46,698 bases of DNA from Geobacteraceae bacterium (GCA_029975275.1 JARKPN010000059.1:1-46698), one strand, 5' to 3'. Shown: positions 19,013 through 27,746, numbered from the stretch's first letter. The notes: generated by a model not told the origin, from the letters alone. Translations and numbers: made by a program.

Positions 19013-21529
19013 TTACTCGCGGCCTGCGGCGGCCTTTTTCATCCCCTCTTCCAGCTTCTTGATGTCCTGTGGCGACAGTTTCGGCCTGTCCACCTTGATT
19101 GTCAGCTTGTCCAGTTTGCCGGTGAAGGCGAACGGCGGCTGGTAGTCGGCGTCGTTCACGCCGGTCAGGGTGTCGGAGCCGATGTCGAAGCTCTCGTCCC
19201 ACTGCAGGATCATGGGCAGCGTCTTTTCCATCTTTTTCGTGGACACAACCTTGCCGTCCACCTTGAGCGTACCGGTGCCGGGGCGGCCGAGGCCGCTCAG
19301 GTTGTTGAACGCAAGCGTGCCGACGCCGAGGCCGTCATAGGTGAAGTCGAACTCCACGGTGTGCTTGCCCGGTGCGAGCGCCTCCGGTCCTTCCCACTTG
19401 ATCCGCTCGAGATCGACCAGGTTCCAGAGGAAGACCGGCTTCCCTTCGAGCAGGTAGAAACCGTAGCCGGCAAAGCGCCCGCCCGAAGTGAGGATCATCC
19501 CCTCGGCGCCCCCCTGCGGGACCTCGATGTCCGCCGTGATGGTGTACGAACTGTTGAGCAGCATCGGCGAATCACCCTGCGGCAGGCCGGTCATCGGGCG
19601 GGTGTAGACGAACTCGGTGCGTCCGGCGGTGATGTTCGGGCGCGATGCCACGACGCGTGCGGCAACCGAAGCGTCCATCGGGAAGACCTTATACTTCTTG
19701 GCTTCCTCGATGAACATCTGTTTCATCTCTTTCACCTTTTCCGGATACTTGGCAGCAAGGTCCTGGGACTGGCTGAAGTCCCTGTCCAGGTTATAGAGCT
19801 GGAGCACCTGGTTGTTGAGCGGGTCGGGGTTGGCGGGGCCGAAGGCCTGCCAGGGCGCGCGGTCCACCTTGGTGCTCAACAGCCACCCTTCGTGGTACAG
19901 TGCCCACTGGCCCATCATCTCGAAATACTGGGTCTTGTGCCGCGACGGCGCCTTGGTGTTCTTCGCGTCAAACGTGTAGGCGAAACTGGTGCCCTCGATG
20001 GGCGCCTGCCTGATGCCGTCCACATATTCCGGGGCGGGGATGCCGGTCACTTCAAGAAGCGTCGGCACGATGTCGATGACGTGCATGAATTGCTCGCGGA
20101 GGCCCCCCTTGTCCGTGATGTGGCCGGGCCAGGAGACGACCATGCCCTGGCGGATTCCGCCCAGCTTCGAGGCGTTCTGCTTGAACCAGGTGAAGGGGGT
20201 GTCGAAGGCCCATGACCAACCGGCCGACATGTGGTTGTAGGTCTGTTCCGTACCCCAGACGTCATACCACTTCATCTGCACGTCAACCGGCATCATGCTG
20301 ATGCCGTTGAAGAACGCGACTTCGTTGGGGGTGCCGAGCGGGCCCCCCTCGGCGCTGGCGCCGTTGTCGCCGTTGATGTAGATGATCAGCGTGTCGTCGA
20401 GTTTGCCCATATCCTCGATTGCCTGGATGACGCGGCCAATTTCGTGGTCGTTGTACGCGGCATAGGCGGCGAAGACTTCAACCTGTTTTATGAAAAGTTT
20501 CTTATCTTCCGAGGAAAGCTGATCCCACGGTTTGAGGACCTCCTTGGGCCAGGGTTCCATCCGGGTGTTCTTGGGGATCACCCCCAGACGCTTCTGGTTC
20601 TCGAAAATCCGCTCGCGCAGCTTTTCGTAGCCGTCGTCGAACAGGCGCATGGCATGGATCTTGTCGACCCACTCCTTGGTCGGATGATGCGGAGCGTGGG
20701 TCGCGCCGGGAACGTAGTGGAGAAAGAACGACTTGCTCGGGTCCGTCTGGTTGATGCGATTGAGGTAATCAATGGCGTCATCGGCCATGCCGGTGACCAT
20801 GTTCCAGCCCGGCTTGTCCTTGAACGGGTAGATCTGGGTGGTGTTACGAAACAGGTTCGGCTGCCACTGGTTGGCGTCGCCGCCCATGAATCCGTAGAAA
20901 TACTCGAAACCCATGCCGGTCGGCCACTGGTCGAACGGCCCCATCTGGCTGGCGGCAAAGGCCGGGGTGTTATGGTTCTTGCCGAACCACGAAGTGGCGT
21001 AGCCGTTGTCCAGCAGGATGCGGCCGATGGTGGCATTGTCCTTGGAAATGATACTATTGTAGCCCGGGAAGCCGGTCGCCTGCTCGGAGATCACACCGAA
21101 GCCGGCCGAGTGGTGGTTGCGGCCGGTGATCAGCGCGGCGCGCGTGGGCGAGCTCAGGGCGGTGGAGTGGATGTTGTTGTAGCGCAGGCCGTTCTTCGCC
21201 AGGCGATCCATGGTCGGGGTCGGGATGACCCCGCCGAAGGTGCTCGGCACCCCAAATCCCGAGTCGTCGGTCATGATGAGCAGGATGTTGGGCGCCTTTT
21301 TCGGCGGTACCACCCGCGGCGCCCACCACGCTTCCGACTGCAGTGCGCCCTCCTTGATCACCCCACCGAATTTCGGATCGGGCGGCGGCAGCTGTTTCCC
21401 GTCGATGGTGGTGGTGGCGCCGGGCGAGCCGGGCACGCCGGTGGTTTCCACGGCCAGGGCCGGGACGGCAGCCAGCAGGGCGGCGCCGTTGAGAGCCAGT
21501 ACTTTCGGTACGAATGATCGTGATCCCAT
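19013..21529 (-). CDS. Secreted arylsulfatase, serine type
   Basis: This 838-residue enzyme hydrolyses sulfate esters. A Sec signal peptide (about residues 1-26, ending AVPALA) sends it to the periplasm or outside. The sulfatase fold begins with NILLIMTDDSGFG, where Asp88-Asp89 bind the divalent metal. The catalytic signature at residues 126-137 is SSPTRAALITGR, so the formylglycine precursor is Ser126 (S-x-P-x-R) rather than the commoner cysteine. Further motifs are GRNHHSAGFG and YINGDNGASAEGG (second metal site). The last ~200 residues form a beta-rich C-terminal domain. ATG 21529 is chosen for its GAGGAG site and the signal peptide; the open frame continues to 21760 without such features. 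Serine-type sulfatases are matured by anaerobic radical-SAM enzymes, and one is encoded 3.5 kb downstream. Confidence 0.94.
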   Translation of the reverse strand: MGSRSFVPKVLALNGAALLAAVPALAVETTGVPGSPGATTTIDGKQLPPPDPKFGGVIKEGALQSEAWWAPRVVPPKKAPNILLIMTDDSGFGVPSTFGGVIPTPTMDRLAKNGLRYNNIHSTALSSPTRAALITGRNHHSAGFGVISEQATGFPGYNSIISKDNATIGRILLDNGYATSWFGKNHNTPAFAASQMGPFDQWPTGMGFEYFYGFMGGDANQWQPNLFRNTTQIYPFKDKPGWNMVTGMADDAIDYLNRINQTDPSKSFFLHYVPGATHAPHHPTKEWVDKIHAMRLFDDGYEKLRERIFENQKRLGVIPKNTRMEPWPKEVLKPWDQLSSEDKKLFIKQVEVFAAYAAYNDHEIGRVIQAIEDMGKLDDTLIIYINGDNGASAEGGPLGTPNEVAFFNGISMMPVDVQMKWYDVWGTEQTYNHMSAGWSWAFDTPFTWFKQNASKLGGIRQGMVVSWPGHITDKGGLREQFMHVIDIVPTLLEVTGIPAPEYVDGIRQAPIEGTSFAYTFDAKNTKAPSRHKTQYFEMMGQWALYHEGWLLSTKVDRAPWQAFGPANPDPLNNQVLQLYNLDRDFSQSQDLAAKYPEKVKEMKQMFIEEAKKYKVFPMDASVAARVVASRPNITAGRTEFVYTRPMTGLPQGDSPMLLNSSYTITADIEVPQGGAEGMILTSGGRFAGYGFYLLEGKPVFLWNLVDLERIKWEGPEALAPGKHTVEFDFTYDGLGVGTLAFNNLSGLGRPGTGTLKVDGKVVSTKKMEKTLPMILQWDESFDIGSDTLTGVNDADYQPPFAFTGKLDKLTIKVDRPKLSPQDIKKLEEGMKKAAAGRE

Positions 21530-21638
21530 CCTTTTTCTCCTCTCTACAGCCAAATTCGTGAGCGCTACATGCGCCCCATCTCGCGGCAGACTCCGGCAGA
21601 CGTGGGCTCCGTCCGCACCATCCGCCTGAATTCTCACC

Positions 21639-22559
21639 TCAGTCTCCAAACAGGTTACCCTTGATGAGCTTGGGAATGACCGGTGCGAGAACAAGCTGGA
21701 TGTTCCACTTCTGGCCGAAGTTGTTCGGGTGTATGGGCATGTACTGGCCCGCCAGTGCAATCCTCACCGGCAGCTTCCCGAGCTTCACCACCTTGGAGAC
21801 GCTTATCCCGACGGGCACCGTCCAGACATCCGTGGATCTCTCCGCACGCCAGTTGGCCAGGACGTTTCCCGAATACCCGATGCCCCAGCCGTCGGGCAGG
21901 AAATACGACGCGACGGGCTGGAGGTTCATCTGGTGCACGCTGTCGCGGTTGTGCTGGCCGGCAAAGGAGATCCAGTCCTGCATGAAAGCGGCGAGCATCC
22001 ATTTCTTCGAGAGATAGCCCACGATCGCAGCCGGTCCCACCTGCCACTTCCCCTGGCCGTTGTGCACATCGGAAGCGGTGGGAAAGATGAAGGTCGGCCC
22101 GACCCCAAGCAGCCAGTTGCCCGCAAGCTTTGGGCTCGGCGAGAGCATTTCCAGCAGGATGGTGTCGCCGAACGCGGTAGAGCGCCGGATATCCGTATGC
22201 GGGACAGGATGCGGCACGGAAACCGGGTAGGGATTCGACGTGAAGAGCGGCAGCACGGGTCTTGTTATGAGGTTCCAGTCCGAGGTGAGCGAAACCGGGA
22301 GGACGGGCTGCAACTGCAGGCTGCTGGTCCAGTGGCTGCTCCCCTTGCCGGCTATGGTCAGGACATAATTGTTCTGCTGCAGCGTAATGGACCACAGTTC
22401 GCTTACCGGGTTCGTCAGCTTCTTGTTGATTTCGGTGGCTGACAGGTTGTGCTCCGGCGTCGCGGCAGGAACACCGCTCTCCGCCCCCCACACCCGCACG
22501 GCCGTCAGAAGTACCACGAACAGGAAAACCGAGGTCACCTTTCTTGTATTAGAGAACAT
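21639..22559 (-). CDS. Probable outer-membrane beta-barrel protein, unknown function
   Basis: This 306-residue protein has a signal peptide (MFSNTRKVTSVFLFVVLLTA, cleavage near VWGAES). The mature protein is rich in alternating hydrophobic strands with aromatic ends (WNLITRPVLPLF, NWLLGVGPTFIFPTA, WQVGPAAIVGYLSKKWMLAAFMQDW, WGIGYSGNVLANW, VRIALAGQYMPI), as in small outer-membrane barrels. Similar proteins are often labelled only 'transporter' or 'neuromedin U-like' in proteobacteria. ATG 22559 is chosen over longer upstream options because it starts the signal peptide; an AAAGG site lies about 9 nt upstream. The sulfatase gene follows 109 nt downstream on the same strand, making it a candidate port or sensor for the same substrate. 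It ends LFGD, not in an aromatic residue. Confidence 0.7.
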   Translation of the reverse strand: MFSNTRKVTSVFLFVVLLTAVRVWGAESGVPAATPEHNLSATEINKKLTNPVSELWSITLQQNNYVLTIAGKGSSHWTSSLQLQPVLPVSLTSDWNLITRPVLPLFTSNPYPVSVPHPVPHTDIRRSTAFGDTILLEMLSPSPKLAGNWLLGVGPTFIFPTASDVHNGQGKWQVGPAAIVGYLSKKWMLAAFMQDWISFAGQHNRDSVHQMNLQPVASYFLPDGWGIGYSGNVLANWRAERSTDVWTVPVGISVSKVVKLGKLPVRIALAGQYMPIHPNNFGQKWNIQLVLAPVIPKLIKGNLFGD

Positions 22560-22827
22560 ACGATTACCTTTTCTTTGTACGATGCTGTTCATACCGGTAT
22601 AAGATGCCGGAACCCGTGAAAACGCTGACATGTCCGATCTCACGGATTCGGAGCATCTTGCTGACACTCCAGCCTCCTGCCACGGCAGATAAACAACCGG
22701 CAGAACGCTTCCTTCATCTCCAGGCTTTCCGGCAACGGCAATTCAGTACTGCGGCGCCGGGGGGGAGCTACCCCCGGTTTTCGAAGAGAGAAAATCTCCT
22801 CACGTGCACTCTCAGTAAATGCTGCCA

Positions 22828-23457
22828 CTATTTTCCGATCTCCAGGGTCGAAATACTCCCGGCAATCTCATTCCCCAGCTTTTCCACCGCCTTCCCCATG
22901 GCCGAGACCAGTGCCGTGAAGTCCTTTCCCGCCACCGCTTCCGTTATCGTCGACTCCCGTGCAATGAGGGTGCTCTCCTGCTTGTCCCCCTTCCCAATCA
23001 CCGCCCATGAGGCGTTGAGCACCACCTTCTCACCGAGGATCCCTTCGAAACGGTCGATACTCACAGGGATCCGGTAGGCCGTCGGCGCATCGGCCAGGCT
23101 GATGGACTGCCACGGCACCACGGAAATGCCCCTGGCCGCGAGGCGTCCCGCCAGGTTGTTCACCAGCAGCCGGGTGACCTCGTCATCCAGTTCGCCCGCC
23201 CAGCGGTCGTATTCGGCCAGTTCGATCACGTTGTGCCCGCTGCGGGTGACGATCTGTCGGCGGTCCAGGTACGACGGGATGCCGACCGGGCCGATCCTCA
23301 CGATTACCCCCGTCCTTTCCGACACGGCAATGCCGCGGGTTTCCTGCGGGGTGAGGGAGTAGAAGCGTGCGGAGGGGCTGGTTCCGAAACAGCCGCCGAG
23401 CAGCACAAGCAGTGTTGCGGACAGCAGCGGACAGAGTGCGCGGTTTCTGATAGTCAT
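22828..23457 (-). CDS. PqiC/YmbA-like auxiliary lipoprotein of an MCE transport system
   Basis: This 209-residue lipoprotein (lipobox LLGGC, Cys23) belongs to the ABC-type transport auxiliary lipoprotein family (PqiC/YmbA). Family marks are PSARFYSLTP after the lipid anchor, the central VIVRIGPVGIPSYLDRRQIVTR, and NVIELAEYDRWAGELDDEVTRLLVNNLA. PqiC works with PqiB-type MCE proteins at the outer membrane in lipid transport between the membranes. Its ATG is 1 nt after the MlaD-like stop (TGACATG), so the two are coupled. It closes the mlaEFD-like gene run. The 268 bp after it hold only a 7-bp GC-rich hairpin (22757-22777) and a weak short frame. Confidence 0.88.
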   Translation of the reverse strand: MTIRNRALCPLLSATLLVLLGGCFGTSPSARFYSLTPQETRGIAVSERTGVIVRIGPVGIPSYLDRRQIVTRSGHNVIELAEYDRWAGELDDEVTRLLVNNLAGRLAARGISVVPWQSISLADAPTAYRIPVSIDRFEGILGEKVVLNASWAVIGKGDKQESTLIARESTITEAVAGKDFTALVSAMGKAVEKLGNEIAGSISTLEIGK

Positions 23458-23458
23458 G

Positions 23459-24469
23459 TCATTCCCCCTTCCCGGGCTGTTTCCCCGTTACCAGCGCCTC
23501 GGGATGGCGTTCCAGGTAATCGGTGAGCGTGCGGATGGAGCGGGCGGCCCCGTCAATCTGCTGCAGCGTCCTGCTCACGTCATAGCCGAGGTTCATGTTC
23601 CGGTCGGCGAGTTTCTCATAGGCGGTGATGGCGACCCGTATCTCTTCCAGGGTTGCATCCGCCTTTTTCAAGGTGTTGTTGATATTGTCGGCCACCTCGC
23701 CGGGCTTTCCGTCATTGAACGCAAGGGTCTTCTCGGCCTGGGCGAATGCGTCGCGCGCCGCGGTCGAGGTTTCCCTGAGGCTTGACGCCAGCGGCTTCAC
23801 CTCCGCATTCACGTCCCTGATGAGCTCGGACAGCTGGGCGAGGCTCACATCGAGGTTTTTCAGGCTTCCCTTGATCTCCGGCGAGTTCACTATCCTCTCG
23901 ACACCTTCGGTCACCTTGAGGAGCTTGTTGGTGATATCGGTGAGCGGAACCTGTTCCAGTGTCGCCATGAGCACTTCGGATGTAGAGGGGATGGTGGGTA
24001 TCTCGGGATACCGCCTGTCGAGACCCATGAGCCTGATCGGCTTGTCCGGGCAAAAATCCAGCGCCACGTAGAGCTGCCCGGTGATCAGGCTCTTCATCCT
24101 GAGCTGGGCCCTGAGCCCCTTGGCGATGAGCTTGTGGATCAAGGGGTACCGCTTGCCCTCCACCTCCTTCCTGAGCTCGTCCGGGATGGTCAGGCTCTTG
24201 GGGTCGTAATCCACGTAGACCGGGATTACGACTGACAGGCTCTTGTCCAGGGCAGCCGAGATGCCGGTCACCTCTCCGATTTTCACGCCGCGAAACTGCA
24301 CCGGGGAACCAATCTCGAGGCCGTTGACCGACCCGGGAAAATACATGACGTATTTTATTTGTTCGGTAAATAATTTCCCCGACCCGAAGAGTGCAACGGC
24401 TGCCACCACAAGGGCCACGGCCCCAACCACGAAGGCCCCGATAAGTGTCTTGCCTGCCGGTTTAGCCAT
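23459..24469 (-). CDS. mlaD: MlaD-like MCE-domain lipid-binding protein
   Basis: This 336-residue protein has one N-terminal transmembrane helix (about residues 8-29) and a single MCE domain at about residues 38-115 (YVMYFPGSVNGLEIGSPVQFRGVKIGEVTGI). A long helical C-terminal region follows (about 150-320; LLKVTEGVERIV, LAQLSELIRDVNAEV). It is longer than E. coli MlaD (183 residues) and closer in build to PqiB-like or Mce proteins whose helices extend across the periplasm. It should form a hexameric ring on the permease and carry phospholipid. An AGGGGGA site precedes ATG 24469. The ATPase gene ends 72 nt upstream and the PqiC-like gene follows after 1 nt. Confidence 0.9.
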   Translation of the reverse strand: MAKPAGKTLIGAFVVGAVALVVAAVALFGSGKLFTEQIKYVMYFPGSVNGLEIGSPVQFRGVKIGEVTGISAALDKSLSVVIPVYVDYDPKSLTIPDELRKEVEGKRYPLIHKLIAKGLRAQLRMKSLITGQLYVALDFCPDKPIRLMGLDRRYPEIPTIPSTSEVLMATLEQVPLTDITNKLLKVTEGVERIVNSPEIKGSLKNLDVSLAQLSELIRDVNAEVKPLASSLRETSTAARDAFAQAEKTLAFNDGKPGEVADNINNTLKKADATLEEIRVAITAYEKLADRNMNLGYDVSRTLQQIDGAARSIRTLTDYLERHPEALVTGKQPGKGE

Positions 24470-24541
24470 AGTGCTGTTCCCCCTGGAAGACGGCCGAGAG
24501 CCGCCGTTTGCTGGCTGCAGGATCTGCTGTTCTCCGTTGAC

Positions 24542-25348
24542 TCATGCCAGGAAGCAGGGCGCCGGTTTTTCCCCCGGTTTCACCTCGGCCTTGGCCTCCC
24601 CGCGGGTAAGAAAGTTACGTACCGTGGGATGTCCGCACTCCTCAAGCAGCCGCTGGGGATGCCCGGTGGCGATCATGGTCTTCTCGGCCGGATCGATGAA
24701 GACCGAATTGTTCCCTATGGCGAAGATGCTCGCCAGTTCGTGGGTAACCACGACTACGGTGGTACCCAGGCTCTCCTTGAGCTCCAAGATCAGGTCGTCC
24801 AGCAGCCGTGCGCTGACCGGGTCGAGACCGGCCGACGGCTCGTCGAAGAACAGGATCTCCGGATCGAGGGCCATGGCCCGGGCGATGCCGGCCCGCTTCT
24901 TCATCCCGCCGCTGATCTCAGACGGATAGTAGTCCTCGAAGCCGGCCAGCCCCACCATGGCAAGCTTCAGCGAGGCTATCTCCCGGATCTGCGCCGGCTT
25001 CAGCGCCGTGTACAACTCCAGGGACAGGGCCACGTTCTCGGCCAGGGTAAGTGAGCTCCACAGCGCCCCGCTCTGGTACATGACGCCGAAGCGCCGCATC
25101 ATGCGGTCACGCTCTTCCGGCTCCGCCTCCCAGAAGTTGACGTTGCCGTACAGCACGGATCCGCGCGCCGGCGCCTTGAGCCCGATCAGGTGGCGCAACA
25201 GGGTGCTCTTGCCGCAGCCGCTCCCCCCCATGATGATGAAGATATCCCCCCGGTTGACGGTAAAGCTGAGGTCCCGCTGGAGGACGTAGCTGCCGTAAGC
25301 CATGGTGAGGTCCCGTACGATGATGTGAGGCTCCCTGCCCATAGTCAT
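24542..25348 (-). CDS. mlaF: MlaF-like ABC transporter ATPase
   Basis: This 268-residue ABC ATPase powers the lipid transporter. It shows Walker A GGSGCGKST (about residue 38), Q-loop MYQSGALWSS, signature SGGMKKR, Walker B ILFFDEPSAGLD and the switch histidine in VVVTHE. The SGGM(K/Q)KR signature and FGVMYQSGALW are typical of the MlaF/Ttg2A group rather than sugar or amino-acid importers. ATG 25348 overlaps the permease TGA as ATGA, and the codon two further on is also Met. The protein ends in a Lys/Pro-rich tail (AKAEVKPGEKPAPCFLA). It is co-encoded with the permease upstream and the MCE protein downstream. Confidence 0.94.
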   Translation of the reverse strand: MTMGREPHIIVRDLTMAYGSYVLQRDLSFTVNRGDIFIIMGGSGCGKSTLLRHLIGLKAPARGSVLYGNVNFWEAEPEERDRMMRRFGVMYQSGALWSSLTLAENVALSLELYTALKPAQIREIASLKLAMVGLAGFEDYYPSEISGGMKKRAGIARAMALDPEILFFDEPSAGLDPVSARLLDDLILELKESLGTTVVVVTHELASIFAIGNNSVFIDPAEKTMIATGHPQRLLEECGHPTVRNFLTRGEAKAEVKPGEKPAPCFLA

Positions 25349-26475
25349 ATCCCCAGGACGTTGCAGAGCACGGTGATGACGGCCGTTGCCACGACGATGC
25401 TGACGATGCTGGTGACCACGGCGGAGGTGGTGGCATCCCCGACCGCCGAGGCGCTCCGGCCGCACCGCATCCCGCGCATGCACCCGGCCATGGCGACCAG
25501 CACGCCGTAGACGAAGCCCGAGAACAGCCCGATCCAGACGTTGGTGAGCCCAACCGCCTTTTTCGTTTCCTGGTAGTATTCCATGGCGCTGAGGTCGAGG
25601 CCGAACACCCCCACGACCATGCCGCCGAGGATGCCCATCAGGTCGGCGTAGACGGTGAGGAGCGGCATCATGAGCGACAGCGCCAGCACGCGCGGCAGCA
25701 CCAGGAAGTCCATGGGTGAGACCCCGGTGGTCTGCAGGGCGTCGATCTCCTCGTTGACCTGCATGGTCCCTATGCTGGCGGCAAAGGCGGCGCCGGTGCG
25801 GCCCGCAATGATGATGCCGGTCATGATGGCTCCCATGGCCCGCACCATTCCGATCCCCACCAAGTCGGCCACGAAGATCTGGGCGCCGAACAGCTTCAGC
25901 TGGATGGCCCCGACAAAGGCGAGAATGAGGCCGACCAGGAGACTGATAAGGGAAACGATGGGGAGCGCATCGGAGCTGCATTCCCGGAGAATCAGCAACA
26001 TGTCCGAGCCGCGGAACCGTGCCCTGCCGGTGAACAGCCGGACAAGGGAGGTGAACGTCTCTCCGATGAAGGCGACCATGTCGCACAGCGAGCGCCACAG
26101 GTCAATGACGGCCGATCCCACTCGCTCCAGAAAGGCGGCACGGGCGCCACCCCGCCGGGCCCCCTGCCGCTCGGGGACGGCGGTGGCCAGCGCCAGCAGG
26201 CGGTTGACGCCGGGGGGCAGCCCTTCCCGGTTGACGGTCACGCCCTTGAGGGTGCAGGTATCGATGACCGCGAGCAGAAATGTCAGCAGTCCGCTGTCCC
26301 AGCCCGTGACGCCCCCGGCATCGAACTCAGCCAGCGTGACATCAGGCCCGCCGGAAAGCACTCCCTCAAGCGCCTGCGGGGGGGGGAGACTGTTTGTCAG
26401 CCTCCACTCCCCGGTCAGGACAATCCTGAGGCGCCCCTCGGTATTCTTTTCAAGATGCAGTTCCGGCCCAGCCAT
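25345..26475 (-). CDS. mlaE: MlaE-like lipid ABC permease with N-terminal STAS-like domain
   Basis: This 376-residue permease of an MCE/Mla lipid transporter has two parts. Residues about 1-100 look like a STAS/MlaB-like domain (LRIVLTGEWRLTNSLP, FDAGGVTGWDSGLLTFL). Residues about 130-376 are the MlaE fold with several transmembrane helices and the family segment GIIIAGRTGAAFAASIGTMQVNEEIDALQ, followed by LVLPRVLAL. In E. coli the STAS partner MlaB is a separate subunit; here it is fused, as in some other proteobacteria. The ATG at 26475 is preferred to the in-frame GTG at 26481, because that GTG is part of the GAGGTG ribosome site. The ATPase gene overlaps its stop by 4 nt. Confidence 0.93.
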   Translation of the reverse strand: MAGPELHLEKNTEGRLRIVLTGEWRLTNSLPPPQALEGVLSGGPDVTLAEFDAGGVTGWDSGLLTFLLAVIDTCTLKGVTVNREGLPPGVNRLLALATAVPERQGARRGGARAAFLERVGSAVIDLWRSLCDMVAFIGETFTSLVRLFTGRARFRGSDMLLILRECSSDALPIVSLISLLVGLILAFVGAIQLKLFGAQIFVADLVGIGMVRAMGAIMTGIIIAGRTGAAFAASIGTMQVNEEIDALQTTGVSPMDFLVLPRVLALSLMMPLLTVYADLMGILGGMVVGVFGLDLSAMEYYQETKKAVGLTNVWIGLFSGFVYGVLVAMAGCMRGMRCGRSASAVGDATTSAVVTSIVSIVVATAVITVLCNVLGI

Positions 26476-26516
26476 GGTCACCTCGTTCCGGATCCCCGTA
26501 TCCGTCGTTTACGCAA

Positions 26517-27215
26517 CTACGGCTTGACGCAGTCGGAACCGCCCCGCTGCGCGCACATGACGTAGCGGACCTGCTTCGCCCAGTACTGGAGGGCCTGGTC
26601 GGCGTTGTACCAGGTATCCACGATCCCCTTCGGGTCCTTGCCGCCGACGCGCCTGTCGAGGGCCGCACCCAGCAGCTTCCCGCTCATGGCATCGGTGACC
26701 TTGATCTCAGCGGAGATCTCGCCCACGCCGGACTGTTTGCCGGTGGCGCCGTACTTGATGAGATTGAGGCCGATACCTATGGGCATGACCGACGACAGGA
26801 CGTTGCGGACCGGCTTCGAGCTGTCGGCGTCGATGATGGCGAACTGGAGCCGCATGGTGCCAGGCTCGGGAGTGCTCACGATCCGGTAATCCTGCTGGAG
26901 TTCCTGGACCAGGTAGACCAGGGCGTTATTGGCGAGCTTCTGGTAGTTCTCGCGCTCTTTCTCGTCCAGTTCCGCGTCCTTGACGACTATGACCGGATCG
27001 ATGATGAGCTTGCCGTACTGCTTGATGTCCAGGTCAGGACTCACATACCGGTAGAGGGCCTGGTCTTCTCCCCCCTTCTGCAGCAGGGACGGATCGACCA
27101 GCATCGATTCCTTCACATCCATGCTGCGCGCCTGGTAACTGGCGCCGCACCCGCTCACCATCAGCGCGCCGATGACGAGCACCAAACCCCTGAATACCGC
27201 GATTCTGTTTTTCAT
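26517..27215 (-). CDS. DUF3313 family lipoprotein
   Basis: This 232-residue lipoprotein (lipobox LMVSGC, Cys23) looks like the DUF3313 family from YGKLIIDPVIVV, YQKLANNALVYLVQELQQDYRIV, TMRLQFAIIDAD and GEISAEIKVTDAMSGKLLGAALD. Family members are secreted or outer-membrane lipoproteins without a known biochemical role. The ATG at 27215 has an AAGGAGG site about 9 nt upstream; the open frame reaches 27329 but lacks a better start. It ends 41 nt before the MlaE start, so it may be the first gene of the lipid-transport operon. That would make it a candidate partner of the transporter. Confidence 0.8.
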   Translation of the reverse strand: MKNRIAVFRGLVLVIGALMVSGCGASYQARSMDVKESMLVDPSLLQKGGEDQALYRYVSPDLDIKQYGKLIIDPVIVVKDAELDEKERENYQKLANNALVYLVQELQQDYRIVSTPEPGTMRLQFAIIDADSSKPVRNVLSSVMPIGIGLNLIKYGATGKQSGVGEISAEIKVTDAMSGKLLGAALDRRVGGKDPKGIVDTWYNADQALQYWAKQVRYVMCAQRGGSDCVKP

Positions 27216-27297
27216 CGATGATTCCTCCTTTTGTTTTCGGGATGCGGAAGCGGTACATTCATGACGCCCGCCCCGCATCTGTTCGACCCGCTCCCGC

Positions 27298-27636
27298 TCA
27301 CTCAGCCGCTTTTTCATTCCGCACGGCATTGAGGAGATCCATTCCCTTTACCGCCGAGACTTCGTAAAAGCTTACGTCCGGCATTTCCCGGGAAAGCTCG
27401 ATCGCTTCCAGGATCCTTCCGTAAATGTCCGACCGCAGGTGCCGCATGAATGCTTCCCAGCCTTGCCACTGCTCAAGGTAGATGATCATTCCCTCGCCCC
27501 GTTCTTCCTCGCAGATATGGCAGTCGACGCACGCACCTATGGCAAGAACGGGCCCCTTGATGGAATAGAGGATCCGGAGGATTTCCTCGCGTTTTGCCGG
27601 GACCGGGTCGATCTTTATGATGGAAAGTATCCTCAT
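27298..27636 (-). CDS. Small ABM-like (dimeric alpha/beta barrel) protein
   Basis: This 112-residue cytoplasmic protein has the length and pattern of antibiotic-biosynthesis-monooxygenase-like (YgiN-type) proteins: MRILSIIKIDPVPAKREEILRILYSIKG, then a strand with IIYLEQWQGWEAFMRHLRSDIYGRILEAIELS. The W-x-x-x-x-x-F/H-x-x-S segment is typical. Unusual for the family is CVDCHICEE (three cysteines within seven residues) about residues 36-42, which could bind a metal or be redox active. The ATG at 27636 has no strong ribosome site. It is 82 nt upstream of the DUF3313 gene and just downstream of the terminator that ends the regulator gene, so it probably has its own promoter in 27637-27745. The function is not assigned. 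Confidence 0.7.
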   Translation of the reverse strand: MRILSIIKIDPVPAKREEILRILYSIKGPVLAIGACVDCHICEEERGEGMIIYLEQWQGWEAFMRHLRSDIYGRILEAIELSREMPDVSFYEVSAVKGMDLLNAVRNEKAAE

Positions 27637-27746
27637 ACCCGAAACAGCTATCCGAGTTTCATGCCAAAAGAAAAATGCCGGGCCACCGTTGCTAATCTAT
27701 TGAAATAATAAGGATTTGGATGTGGAAGGAATGGAGAGTTGATGTG

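Noticed and set aside
22757-22777. Hairpin CCGGGGG/CCCCCGG as a terminator or cyclic-dinucleotide riboswitch
   Set aside because: No T-run on the minus strand where the genes lie, and the conserved core of GEMM-type riboswitches is not present.
22640-22828. A 62-codon minus-strand frame (GTG) overlapping the PqiC-like stop
   Set aside because: Arg/Pro-rich, no ribosome site of its own, no recognisable fold, and it runs through a GC-rich hairpin.
27637-27746. Sigma-54 promoter for the ABM-like gene
   Set aside because: Several GG...GC pairs were tried, but none keeps the fixed -24/-12 spacing.
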